Virus record (IMG/VR): IMGVR_UViG_3300042465_002431
Location: 1-20,654 of that record
Reading direction: 5' to 3' (one strand)
DNA from: a virus
Length of the DNA stretch: 20,654 nucleotides
Shown here: piece after piece, positions 6,603-12,518 of the stretch
How the letters are laid out: each line of letters opens with the position of its first letter
How positions within the stretch are numbered: position 1 is the first letter of the stretch
The notes under the pieces: model-generated
Database searches by the model: none
Told to the model about the DNA's origin: nothing
Seen by the model: only the letters and a program-made list of their open reading frames with translations
Position numbers and translations under genes: made by a program

Positions 6603-7472
6603 TTAAAACATACTTAGAATTTCATCAACCTTGGATTTCACATCCAACCGCAAGCCATCGTCTTCACGTAACTCACCGGCAGAGACTCCCGAGAGCACGC
6701 TCTCCAATTTCTTTCTACATGTCTCCAACTTAGGGTCATTGGTTACGTTCAACTTAGTAAGCAGATCACACAACTGCACCGCATTACCCACCAATGAATC
6801 TCTGAACACAGGGGTAAACACTTCTGTTCCATCTTTCAACACCCTCGGCGTAGGAAGAGAAGTAAGGCGTTCACTCATGTTTGACAAGCACTCATGCAAT
6901 CTTGTCCATGCATCTGCCATCGCATCGTTCAACTTCGCTTCGTAGAACTTCTCGTATTGCTCTTTCAAGTCTGCCTTGTAAGTCTCACCCACATCAACTC
7001 GGAAGTCACCACCATCAGGCACAGGCAAGAACACATACTTGAACTTGAACTTACTAGCCAACTCACTTGCATCAGGATAGTCGGCTGCGTCAAAAAGATC
7101 GCTCAACTGAAACGCACTTGCTGACACCAATGTCGGATACTCGTCAATGAACTCTCTGACCGATTCTTCGAACTGCATCTGGTAATCACCCAACGTAGCT
7201 TTGTAGTCAAAGAAGTTTGCCATTGGCAACAACCTGCTACCACCATCCGACCAAGGTAAAGTCTGCTGATAATGCCACGCACGAATTGCGTTCACCAACT
7301 TCGTCAAATCGTCGAGCTTTTGCGTTCCCGCCAATAACTTTTTGTGATAGTTTCCTGCTCTCGCATGCGTTCCTTTGCTTGCGTCAATCTCCTCGGATAC
7401 TTTCTTGTCCATCTTACGACCTGTCCACACCGAAATGTTTAGGTCAATCAACATCGAACTATTCTGAATCAT
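6603..7472 (-). CDS. DUF3150-like protein of the AAA/VWA module
   Basis: The chosen start is the ATG at 7472 (MIQNSSMLIDLN), which has AAGGAGAG at the right distance; an upstream in-frame start at 7493 falls inside the palindrome and has no ribosome binding site. The 289-aa product opens with DLNISVWTGRK, which resembles the N-terminal signature (LNxSxWTGRKK) I associate with DUF3150. The rest is long charged helices (TYKADLKEQYEKFYEAKLND, and others) ending KVDEILSMF. In phages and integrative elements DUF3150 proteins lie beside CobS/MoxR-type AAA+ ATPases and VWA proteins, exactly as here, so it is probably their partner or adaptor. Biochemical role unknown. It has its own copy of the palindrome-plus-AAGGAG leader. 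Confidence 0.75.
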   Translation of the reverse strand: MIQNSSMLIDLNISVWTGRKMDKKVSEEIDASKGTHARAGNYHKKLLAGTQKLDDLTKLVNAIRAWHYQQTLPWSDGGSRLLPMANFFDYKATLGDYQMQFEESVREFIDEYPTLVSASAFQLSDLFDAADYPDASELASKFKFKYVFLPVPDGGDFRVDVGETYKADLKEQYEKFYEAKLNDAMADAWTRLHECLSNMSERLTSLPTPRVLKDGTEVFTPVFRDSLVGNAVQLCDLLTKLNVTNDPKLETCRKKLESVLSGVSAGELREDDGLRLDVKSKVDEILSMF

Positions 7473-7486
7473 TTGCACTCTCCTTA

Positions 7487-7500
7487 TGAACATCTGTTAA
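7487..7500 (-). promoter_or_regulatory. Palindrome copy ahead of the DUF3150-like gene
   Basis: On the minus strand it reads TTAACAGATGTTCA, preceded by the constant TTTA and followed by TAAGGAGAG. The gap to the ATG is 14 bases. One base breaks the symmetry. Confidence 0.6.
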
Positions 7501-7504
7501 TAAA

Positions 7505-8716
7505 TTACTGCACACGAACACTCTTACCAACGGGGCTTGTGATGTCCGTTGTAATACCCCATAGCGTTGGGCAATCCCACTTGCCCCACTCGTTTACATA
7601 GCCGTCGGTCAATACCACCGCACACTCGGGTTTGAGTTTATGGTCTTTGATATAGCGAGGAATACATCTTGGGTCTGTGCCACCACCGCCCTTGGGTTTA
7701 GTCGATGACAACAGATTGTCTAGCTGGTCTTGCTCATACTTCTCATGCTGACAAACATCTGTATCCCAATACAGAAGATCAATACCCTCGGGCTTAACTG
7801 TGTCGCAAATCTTTCTGACCTCGCCCAAGAACTGACCGATCTCCTCAGTCCCAATCGAGCCTGACATATCAATCGCAACCACAATGCGACCCACCGACTC
7901 ACCGATCAACGACGGCATATAAACATCTTGGTCAATCCACCTACGATTAGGTCTGCGCCATGTCGATTCATCCTTATCCATACAGAACGAATTAACGAAC
8001 TCACGCATAGCCTCTCGCCAATCAACCTTCGCTTCGAGTGCATCGGTTACTTCTCGTGGAACATTACCTTTCATCTTGCCCGCAAGAATCGCACCTTGAC
8101 GCAACGCTTGGTCAATATCTTTGGCAAGGGCTTCCTTCTCCTTTGCATCCATCTCCTTCGCACCTTCCCAATCATGCTCATCAAGTCCTTCCATTCCCTC
8201 ACCATTACCCTCTTGGTCTACGGGAACATCTTTGCCTGCTTGATCGCCAACTGTCTTGACATGCACCGACCCTTGCTTGGCTTGCTTCATCAAGTCATTG
8301 AACACCTGTTGAGAATCCATACCCCGATACTTAGGATCGAGCAAACCTTCTTTGGGTAATGCCACCTCTTGCCCTGACGGATCGGAGTCCACGATCATTT
8401 GGTTAATCACATAGTCACATGCCATGTTTGCCATCTGTGCATGCTTGTCGTAAAGATGTTTCCACATAGTCGTATGCCGAAAGGCCTTGTGCAAATTCTC
8501 ATGCAAGATCACACCCTTGACATTTGATTCACTCAGCTTGTCGATAAACGCACGACCATACATTACATCTCGACCATTGGTGCATGCCGTTGGCACATCA
8601 TCTTTGATCTCAACCTTACCGACCATGAACACACCCGAATACAAACAATACTTAGGGTTCTTCATCAGCGATACGTGAGCACGCTGAACTCTCTGCTCTG
8701 CCGTTAGCTTAGTCAT
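7505..8716 (-). CDS. VWA-domain protein with HExxH metallopeptidase-like domain (DUF2201 type)
   Basis: The start is the second of two adjacent ATGs (8716, MTKLTAEQR), chosen because AAGGAGAGTG then has the same spacing as in the neighbouring genes; product 403 aa. The N-terminal part has VILHENLHKAFRH with an HExxH zinc site (H72, E73, H76). A charged Gly/Glu/Asp linker follows (about 145-195). The C-terminal VWA domain has MIDAS residues DMSGSIG (D283, S285, S287), the GGGGTD threonine (T347) and LTDGY (D371). This is the architecture of DUF2201 proteins, which pair with MoxR-type ATPases; the VWA part binds partners through a metal. All key residues are present. Its start region overlaps the end of the SH3-like gene, and it lies between that gene and the DUF3150-like gene. 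Confidence 0.88.
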   Translation of the reverse strand: MTKLTAEQRVQRAHVSLMKNPKYCLYSGVFMVGKVEIKDDVPTACTNGRDVMYGRAFIDKLSESNVKGVILHENLHKAFRHTTMWKHLYDKHAQMANMACDYVINQMIVDSDPSGQEVALPKEGLLDPKYRGMDSQQVFNDLMKQAKQGSVHVKTVGDQAGKDVPVDQEGNGEGMEGLDEHDWEGAKEMDAKEKEALAKDIDQALRQGAILAGKMKGNVPREVTDALEAKVDWREAMREFVNSFCMDKDESTWRRPNRRWIDQDVYMPSLIGESVGRIVVAIDMSGSIGTEEIGQFLGEVRKICDTVKPEGIDLLYWDTDVCQHEKYEQDQLDNLLSSTKPKGGGGTDPRCIPRYIKDHKLKPECAVVLTDGYVNEWGKWDCPTLWGITTDITSPVGKSVRVQ

Positions 8717-8921
8717 CATCACTCTCCTTGTTAACATCTGTTAATAATTTATGGAACGCAGGGTCAATCTTGGTTACTCTTGTTTCTTGTGTAGCGTTGG
8801 CAAAACTTCTGCCTTTGCCTTTGAACTTAATCAAGTGAACTCCTGCCGTAAAGTCGGTAACTGTTACTTGCCCGACCTCTCCATCCACCAATACCCAATC
8901 ACCAACTTTTAGAATAGCCAT
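8709..8921 (-). CDS. Small SH3/KOW-like beta-barrel protein, 70 aa
   Basis: The chosen start is the ATG at 8921 (MAILKVGDWVLVDGEVGQVT), 13 bases inside the end of the AAA gene. A TTG at 8939 is possible but its AAGGA would touch the start codon. The alternating hydrophobic pattern with glycine turns (VGDWVLVDGEVGQVTVTDF, then GVHLIKF) resembles a small SH3 or KOW-like barrel, a nucleic-acid or protein-binding fold. It ends in an acidic tail (NKESDDD). Its last codons contain a palindrome copy and the ribosome binding site of the VWA gene. It is inserted between ATPase and VWA genes, so a role in that module is plausible. Confidence 0.7.
   Translation of the reverse strand: MAILKVGDWVLVDGEVGQVTVTDFTAGVHLIKFKGKGRSFANATQETRVTKIDPAFHKLLTDVNKESDDD
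8731..8744 (-). promoter_or_regulatory. Palindrome copy ahead of the VWA gene
   Basis: On the minus strand it reads TTAACAGATGTTAA, a perfect inverted repeat, followed directly by CAAGGAGAG and, 14 bases on, the VWA start. It lies within the last codons of the SH3-like gene, so here the element is kept inside a coding region. Confidence 0.6.
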
Positions 8922-9982
8922 TGGTTCTTCAATGCCCAATCCTTGAAGTCGCTATTCATTACGCAGAACGATTGCTTGTTGGACTTCATCACACTCGTTG
9001 CGAACAATGCTTGCCACTCCATGTCCATACGCTTGCTGTATGTAAGCCACTTGCTCAGAGTATCTTTCTCCACCCGAGCGATAGCCGAGAACACCAAGAT
9101 ACATTTAGCCACCGTATCATCAGGCAACTTTGCACTCGATGGATTAGAGATCACGCTCTCCCATGTCGGCAACTTGTCCACCACAGTAAAGAACGCTTGC
9201 ATATCCCGACTCGCCGACTCACCGATAGTGCCTGTCAATAGACTGATCGTTAGTGCATCACCCAACTCCGCCCTCTTCTTGGCAATGTGACTCGCCTTCT
9301 CCAAAGATCTTGGAGTAACCACCGCACCCATACCAGCACGCGTTGGATTAAAGATATACGGATTGTCTTTCTGACTGCCATCGGTATAACTCGATAGCGC
9401 ATGGGGGAACTGCTTAACCCAAGCCACCACCTCGGGGGCAATATCATTCTTCAATGCCCACTCAATCCACTCATCAGCATCGGGCTTGCGAACTGTTACA
9501 AGGGCTATCCTGTTTCGTGCGTGGGCTTCCAACATGTCCCCGACCCCGTCGCTTAGTAGATTAGTTGTCCCAAACACAATCGAACCCTTCGGGGCATAGT
9601 TATCACCAATCCTGCCCTCGAGCATCAGCGTAAGCAATACATTCTTCACCGCCTTCATCGCCTTACCGATCTCATCAAGCATGATGATTACAGGCTTATC
9701 CGAATGGAACTTGAACCTCGCATTGGGGGCAAACTTAGTCACCTTCAAATCTTCACCCGCTTGAACTGTATAGGGCAACGCAAAGTCACCCAAGTCCAAC
9801 AAGGTGCAATCAATGTAGGCAATCTCGTAATCGGGATACCTTTGTGCCAACACCTTTAGCATTGAACTCTTACCAATTCCTGGCTCACCCTGCCCAATGA
9901 TGGTTACATCATTACCCACAGTCCCAATGCCATGAGCGAACTCTTGCAACGAAACTGACTGACCAAAATTTATAACTGACAT
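8909..9982 (-). CDS. MoxR/CobS-type AAA+ ATPase
   Basis: The start is the ATG at 9982 (MSVINFGQSVSLQEF) behind AAGGAGAG; longer in-frame starts lie in the leader and lack a ribosome binding site. The 357-aa product has Walker A GEPGIGKSS (32-40), Walker B VIIMLDE (98-104), a sensor-1 Asn in FGTTN (N141), and an Arg-finger-like HARNR (154-158). The order and the VWA and DUF3150-like neighbours indicate a MoxR/CobS-type ATPase. Such ATPases remodel or load partners together with a VWA protein; in CobNST the pair drives metal insertion. The phage target is unknown. It is the first gene behind a near-perfect sigma70 promoter, with a palindrome copy in its leader. Confidence 0.9.
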   Translation of the reverse strand: MSVINFGQSVSLQEFAHGIGTVGNDVTIIGQGEPGIGKSSMLKVLAQRYPDYEIAYIDCTLLDLGDFALPYTVQAGEDLKVTKFAPNARFKFHSDKPVIIMLDEIGKAMKAVKNVLLTLMLEGRIGDNYAPKGSIVFGTTNLLSDGVGDMLEAHARNRIALVTVRKPDADEWIEWALKNDIAPEVVAWVKQFPHALSSYTDGSQKDNPYIFNPTRAGMGAVVTPRSLEKASHIAKKRAELGDALTISLLTGTIGESASRDMQAFFTVVDKLPTWESVISNPSSAKLPDDTVAKCILVFSAIARVEKDTLSKWLTYSKRMDMEWQALFATSVMKSNKQSFCVMNSDFKDWALKNQWLF

Positions 9983-9985
9983 ACG

Positions 9986-10020
9986 CACTCTCCTTTTATA
10001 AACAACTGTTAATAAATCAC
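9986..10020 (-). repeat. 35-bp leader repeat, copy 1
   Basis: This 35-base stretch, containing the palindrome and the AAGGAGAGTG ribosome binding site, is identical to 11040-11074. It leads the AAA ATPase gene. Confidence 0.85.
9999..10012 (-). promoter_or_regulatory. Palindrome copy in the AAA ATPase leader
   Basis: On the minus strand it reads TTAACAGTTGTTTA. With flanks TTTA and TAAA the symmetry extends to about 22 bases with one mismatch pair. It lies some 28-41 bases downstream of the predicted RNA start and 16 bases ahead of the ATG, so it should be in the transcript as well as in the DNA. Confidence 0.6.
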
Positions 10021-10046
10021 TCTTACTTCTCACACTTTATAGAACC

Positions 10047-10075
10047 ATTATAACACCTATAAGTATGTTTGTCAA
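10047..10075 (-). promoter_or_regulatory. Near-perfect sigma70 promoter for the AAA/VWA module
   Basis: On the minus strand TTGACA (10075-10070), a 17-base spacer and TATAAT (10052-10047) match the consensus exactly, and a TGT before the -10 adds an extended element. RNA would start near 10040, giving a leader of about 58 bases before the ATG at 9982. The site lies in the gap after the 313-aa gene, whose stop is at 10096. It would be read by the host RNA polymerase without a phage factor. Confidence 0.85.
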
Positions 10076-10095
10076 GCATTTACAACTCCGATAAA

Positions 10096-11037
10096 TCAAA
10101 CCACCTTCGTCATTGGCTTACCCGCTTCAACCTCAATCTTCTTTGTGGTATCGGTAGCGTTATGCACCATGGTGTAGATAGTCGATTGCAAGGTTTCCCA
10201 CTTGAACTTCACGTCATACAACTTCTTTATCCGATTGTTACCCACATCACCAAGGTTCACTTGCTTTGCCAAGCGACTTTCCTCGGCACGATCAGGCTCA
10301 TCGGTCATCGCTAGATAAACACGCATCCACCCATCATCTCCACAAGTTTGTAGGTACTCGTAGGCTTGCTTTGGATTGACCCTATCAATAGTGCCTGTCC
10401 ACCGATACTGAACCACCCCATCAGGCAACCCATAATCCACTTTCAGCGTAGCCCAACTATGTTCAAGTCTTTGTGTGTAGGTAGCGAACTGTTCTCGGGT
10501 TTCGTGCATGACCCAACCATCAGTCAATTTGTTGAACGATTTTGCCCACTCGATGAACGGCTTGATTTTCTCCCGAGCATCTTTCGCCTTAGTCCGATCG
10601 ATCACCACCTTCTCAATCACAATGGGTTTCTCGGGTTTGTAATTCCCATCTGCACCCATGACCAACCGCAACTCCCCATCTGTGGGTATCGGATAAGCCT
10701 CATCTACGCTATGCCCTTTGGGGTAAACCCACAACTTGTTGTATTTCTTGCATATATAGAACGGGCTATAACAACTCATAAAGTCTGCCGTTGTCGGGGT
10801 AGCCCACGAGTTAATCCGCAACCCAATCGAACCATCGGGGTAATACATCACTACATCGGTCTCATATAAATGACACGCATAAACTTCTTGGTATGCGTCA
10901 TCAACTGTAACCATACGCTTCTCGATTGTTTCCCATGTCCGATACCGCTTACCAATCGGTCTAATATCCTCGGCACGACCACGAATCCTCTTGGTGTTTT
11001 CCCACTTCGCTTTGAAATGCTCATAACATCTACTCAT
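10096..11037 (-). CDS. Unknown phage protein, 313 aa
   Basis: The start is the ATG at 11037 (MSRCYEHFKAKWENTKRIRG) behind AAGGAGAG; the GTG three bases upstream would crowd the site. The protein is soluble, mixed alpha/beta and rich in Trp and Tyr. Features include a basic N-terminus, a beta segment (ETDVVMYYPDGSIGLRINSW), VIEKVVIDRTKAKDAREKIK, a helical centre (FIEWAKSFNKL, then ETREQFATYTQRLEH), and a C-terminus rich in Thr, Lys and Val. I recognise no family and no catalytic motif. Its leader is base-for-base the same as that of the AAA gene, which suggests the two are controlled together. Confidence 0.8.
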   Translation of the reverse strand: MSRCYEHFKAKWENTKRIRGRAEDIRPIGKRYRTWETIEKRMVTVDDAYQEVYACHLYETDVVMYYPDGSIGLRINSWATPTTADFMSCYSPFYICKKYNKLWVYPKGHSVDEAYPIPTDGELRLVMGADGNYKPEKPIVIEKVVIDRTKAKDAREKIKPFIEWAKSFNKLTDGWVMHETREQFATYTQRLEHSWATLKVDYGLPDGVVQYRWTGTIDRVNPKQAYEYLQTCGDDGWMRVYLAMTDEPDRAEESRLAKQVNLGDVGNNRIKKLYDVKFKWETLQSTIYTMVHNATDTTKKIEVEAGKPMTKVV

Positions 11038-11039
11038 CA

Positions 11040-11074
11040 CACTCTCCTTTTATAAACAACTGTTAATAAATCAC
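11040..11074 (-). repeat. 35-bp leader repeat, copy 2
   Basis: Identical over 35 bases to 9986-10020. It leads the 313-aa gene and contains the TGA stop (11073-11071) of the upstream 58-aa gene. Confidence 0.85.
11053..11066 (-). promoter_or_regulatory. Palindrome copy ahead of the 313-aa gene
   Basis: It reads TTAACAGTTGTTTA on the minus strand, 15 bases before the ATG at 11037, with AAGGAGAG between. Confidence 0.6.
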
Positions 11075-11247
11075 CTGCTTTTCTCTAGTTCCCTTGCCGT
11101 ATGGTCTGCCTTGCATATGGCATACGCAGTCCAAAACTTAATGAACATCTCCAATTCCTTGTCAGTTTTGGGTTCTCGGGCATCATTTAGTAACCCTTCC
11201 AATAGCGTTACTGCTGTGGCTATCTCTTTCCCTCGTTTAGTAGTCAT
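11071..11247 (-). CDS. Small unknown protein, 58 aa
   Basis: The ATG at 11247 overlaps the upstream TGA (ATGA), and the frame runs 58 codons to a TGA at 11071-11073, inside the leader repeat of the next gene. The product is helical: MTTKRGKEIATAVTLLEGLL, then a second helix (KELEMFIKFWTAYAICKADH), ending ARELEKSR. It may be a two-helix bundle. No family recognised. The overlap with the upstream gene is the main evidence for translation. Confidence 0.65.
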   Translation of the reverse strand: MTTKRGKEIATAVTLLEGLLNDAREPKTDKELEMFIKFWTAYAICKADHTARELEKSR

Positions 11248-11459
11248 AGCATCACCACATCAAGTCCAAGTCTGCCAATCGGGAATGTGTGATACAACCA
11301 CCGATCATCTCGCCCGACCTCCCTTACCTGTATCCTTGTGTTGTCCTCGCTTATGGAGATCATCTCGTATCTACGGGTAAACCCCTTGTAGTCTTTCCGC
11401 AACAACACATCACCCGAGTGCAACTCTCGCCCCGTCTTTTTGTCGATGACTTTAACCAT
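11244..11459 (-). CDS. Small beta-rich unknown protein, 71 aa
   Basis: The ATG at 11459 has AAGGA at normal spacing, and the TGA overlaps the next ATG. The product (MVKVIDKKTGRELHSGDVLL...) has a glycine-turn strand pattern (RRYEMISISEDNTRIQVREV) like a small SH3-type barrel, comparable to many short phage proteins that start with a V-D-x-x-T-G turn. Function unknown. Confidence 0.7.
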   Translation of the reverse strand: MVKVIDKKTGRELHSGDVLLRKDYKGFTRRYEMISISEDNTRIQVREVGRDDRWLYHTFPIGRLGLDVVML

Positions 11460-11670
11460 TTGGGAATCCTTTTAGCCAATCAACCAGCGCAATCGTCAGC
11501 CAAACTGAAAAGCCAACACCCAAGATGACTGCACCCAAACCACGCACAATCCGCCAACCCCGTTCATTTTCGGTTTCACACCGCCAAATCGGGGTAGCGT
11601 AGTCAGCATCTTTAAATGCCTCACTCGTTGAGCGGTATGTTTTACCCATTCCCTTGTTTCTTGTGCTCAC
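11452..11670 (-). CDS. Single-span membrane protein, 72 aa
   Basis: The preferred start is a GTG at 11670, because it overlaps the TGA of the preceding small gene (GTGA). An ATG at 11682 (within the preceding gene) and one at 11649 are alternatives. The N-terminal two thirds are soluble (TYRSTSEAFKDADYATPIWR), and residues 45-65 form a hydrophobic span (LGAVILGVGFSVWLTIALVD), followed by WLKGFPNG. With positive residues before the span, the N-terminus may stay in the cytoplasm. It is the third of three consecutive small membrane proteins. A lysis or superinfection role is possible but unproven. Confidence 0.65.
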   Translation of the reverse strand: MSTRNKGMGKTYRSTSEAFKDADYATPIWRCETENERGWRIVRGLGAVILGVGFSVWLTIALVDWLKGFPNG

Positions 11671-11747
11671 GATGCCCCCCATATCAGGTTAAGAAAAAAC
11701 GCAATGACCAACACAATCGGAAACCAATCCTCATCAAATATCTTCAT
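11667..11747 (-). CDS. Tiny membrane protein, 26 aa
   Basis: The ATG at 11747 overlaps the TGA of the 29-aa gene (ATGA), and its own TGA overlaps the next GTG. The 26-residue product is a short acidic head (MKIFDEDWF) followed by one hydrophobic span (PIVLVIAFFLNLIWGAS). The double start-stop overlap and the membrane-type composition, matching its neighbours, support a real mini-gene. Function unknown. Confidence 0.5.
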   Translation of the reverse strand: MKIFDEDWFPIVLVIAFFLNLIWGAS

Positions 11748-11833
11748 AATCCATACTCCAATTTAATTGACCAAAGAACCACGCAAACCGCTAAAACGAG
11801 CAGAAATACACCTGCTTGCAGATACACTTTCAT
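11744..11833 (-). CDS. Tiny membrane protein, 29 aa
   Basis: The ATG at 11833 follows an AAGGGGGG ribosome binding site and a perfect palindrome copy (11855-11868), the same leader layout as the larger minus-strand genes. The 29-residue product is almost entirely one hydrophobic span (YLQAGVFLLVLAVCVVLWSI) with a short tail. The regulatory leader is the best evidence that this very short frame is used. It leads a coupled run of three membrane proteins. Confidence 0.55.
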   Translation of the reverse strand: MKVYLQAGVFLLVLAVCVVLWSIKLEYGL

Positions 11834-12081
11834 TTCACTATCCCCCCTTTTTGATTAACACCTGTTAATAATTCCCTATCGAATATCGCTACATAATTGC
11901 TTTTATGCATCGGGACTACGCAAAACTTGCGGTCTTTGGCGATCTCATCACCACAACCTAGACACACTCGATAACCCAAATCCCACCGACCTGAAGCCAC
12001 ATCTTCACCGCACAACCTACAACAGGTTTTGGTGTGTTGGTTTTGGTTTACTTTGTCCAATGTTCCATGATCTTGTTCCAT
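11830..12081 (-). CDS. Zinc-ribbon-like small protein, 83 aa
   Basis: The ATG at 12081 has AAGGG seven bases upstream. Two CxxC knuckles, C21-RL-C24 (in CCRLCGED) and C40-LG-C43 (in YRVCLGCGDE), are spaced as in a small zinc ribbon. A strand-rich tail follows (VVPMHKSNYVAIFDRELLTG) and ends GVNQKGGIVK. Phage proteins of this size and pattern are usually annotated as hypothetical; nucleic-acid or protein binding is likely. The last codons overlap the palindrome copy that leads the 29-aa gene. The start lies inside the first TGTTCCA repeats, so its expression may be affected by whatever binds them. Confidence 0.75.
   Translation of the reverse strand: MEQDHGTLDKVNQNQHTKTCCRLCGEDVASGRWDLGYRVCLGCGDEIAKDRKFCVVPMHKSNYVAIFDRELLTGVNQKGGIVK
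11855..11868 (-). promoter_or_regulatory. Palindrome copy ahead of the small membrane genes
   Basis: It reads TTAACAGGTGTTAA on the minus strand, a perfect inverted repeat 21 bases ahead of the ATG at 11833, with AAGGGGGG between. It falls in the final codons of the zinc-ribbon gene. Confidence 0.55.
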
Positions 12082-12385
12082 AATATACCCTTTGTTCCAT
12101 AAACGAAATACAAGAAAAACACAATAACTTCAACGACTTGGCGCAATAAATTGCACTCTGTTCCATTGTTCCAGCGAATATATGAACCTGCCAAAGAGGA
12201 CAAGAAGGCAGAACTTCTTGAATTACTTTACTTTGTCAAGTAGAAACCTAACTCGCTCTCTTATATATATATATGGAACAATGGAACAAATAGAGAAAAC
12301 AACCCGCAAACCCTTTGCCCATATGAAAAAACCTTGTTCCAGTCGAATGGAACAATGCGGAACAAATGGAACAATGCTTGGAACA
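12061..12385. repeat. Array of twelve TGGAACA/TGTTCCA repeats
   Basis: Seven-base repeats occur at 12061, 12074, 12093, 12159, 12167 and 12335 as TGTTCCA, and at 12274, 12282, 12348, 12358 (first base C), 12367 and 12379 as TGGAACA. Five copies on the left read one way and six of the seven on the right read the other, so the block is roughly symmetric about 12220. Two pairs have an exact 8-base step. An alternating TA tract (12261-12274) touches the right half. The arrangement resembles iterons next to an unwinding element, or a multi-site operator. The first two copies lie in the zinc-ribbon gene's start codons. Confidence 0.75.
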
Positions 12386-12394
12386 AGCAATTTA

Positions 12395-12408
12395 TTAACA
12401 CATGCTAA
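12395..12408. promoter_or_regulatory. Variant palindrome copy in the gene-free stretch
   Basis: It reads TTAACACATGCTAA on the plus strand with the usual TTTA flank, one symmetric pair broken. It does not lead a visible gene. Confidence 0.35.
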
Positions 12409-12476
12409 TAAGTTTGCACAACTGCATCATCAGCATCATCATCTTCATCGGAAACTATCATCAAAAAACGGGCAAC

Positions 12477-12499
12477 AAAAAAACCCCGATTGCTCGGGG
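12477..12499 (-). terminator. Intrinsic terminator of the 170-aa gene
   Basis: On the minus strand a CCCCGA/TCGGGG stem with a GCAA tetraloop is followed by seven T residues. It lies about 20 bases after the TAA of the 12519-13031 gene. A weaker AACCC/GGGTT hairpin overlaps the stop codon. It should separate this gene from the downstream repeat array. Confidence 0.9.
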
Positions 12500-12518
12500 C
12501 TCGTAAAACCCTTTCGGG

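Larger units (their letters stand above)
12082..12518. other. Gene-free stretch: candidate replication origin or control region
   Basis: No convincing gene is present. The stretch holds ten of the twelve TGGAACA/TGTTCCA repeats, the AT-rich alternating tract, a variant palindrome copy (12395-12408), a short CAT-rich simple repeat (12424-12450) and the terminator of the 170-aa gene. A minus-strand TTGACA (12239-12234) has no good -10 at the right distance. Iteron-like repeats beside an AT-rich tract are typical of origins, but a transcription control region is equally possible. Confidence 0.5.

Noticed and set aside
7473-7493. Longer N-terminus for the DUF3150-like protein, and likewise for the AAA, VWA and 170-aa genes
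   Set aside because: The longer starts fall in the palindrome leader and place the good AAGGAG site inside the coding region; the shorter starts have this site at normal distance.
12061-12385. CRISPR-like array
   Set aside because: The repeats are only seven bases, in both orientations and with irregular short gaps, and there are no spacers of even length.
12424-12450. CAT/CAG-like trinucleotide repeat
   Set aside because: It is short, imperfect and not in a believable reading frame. It is simple-sequence noise or minor structure.
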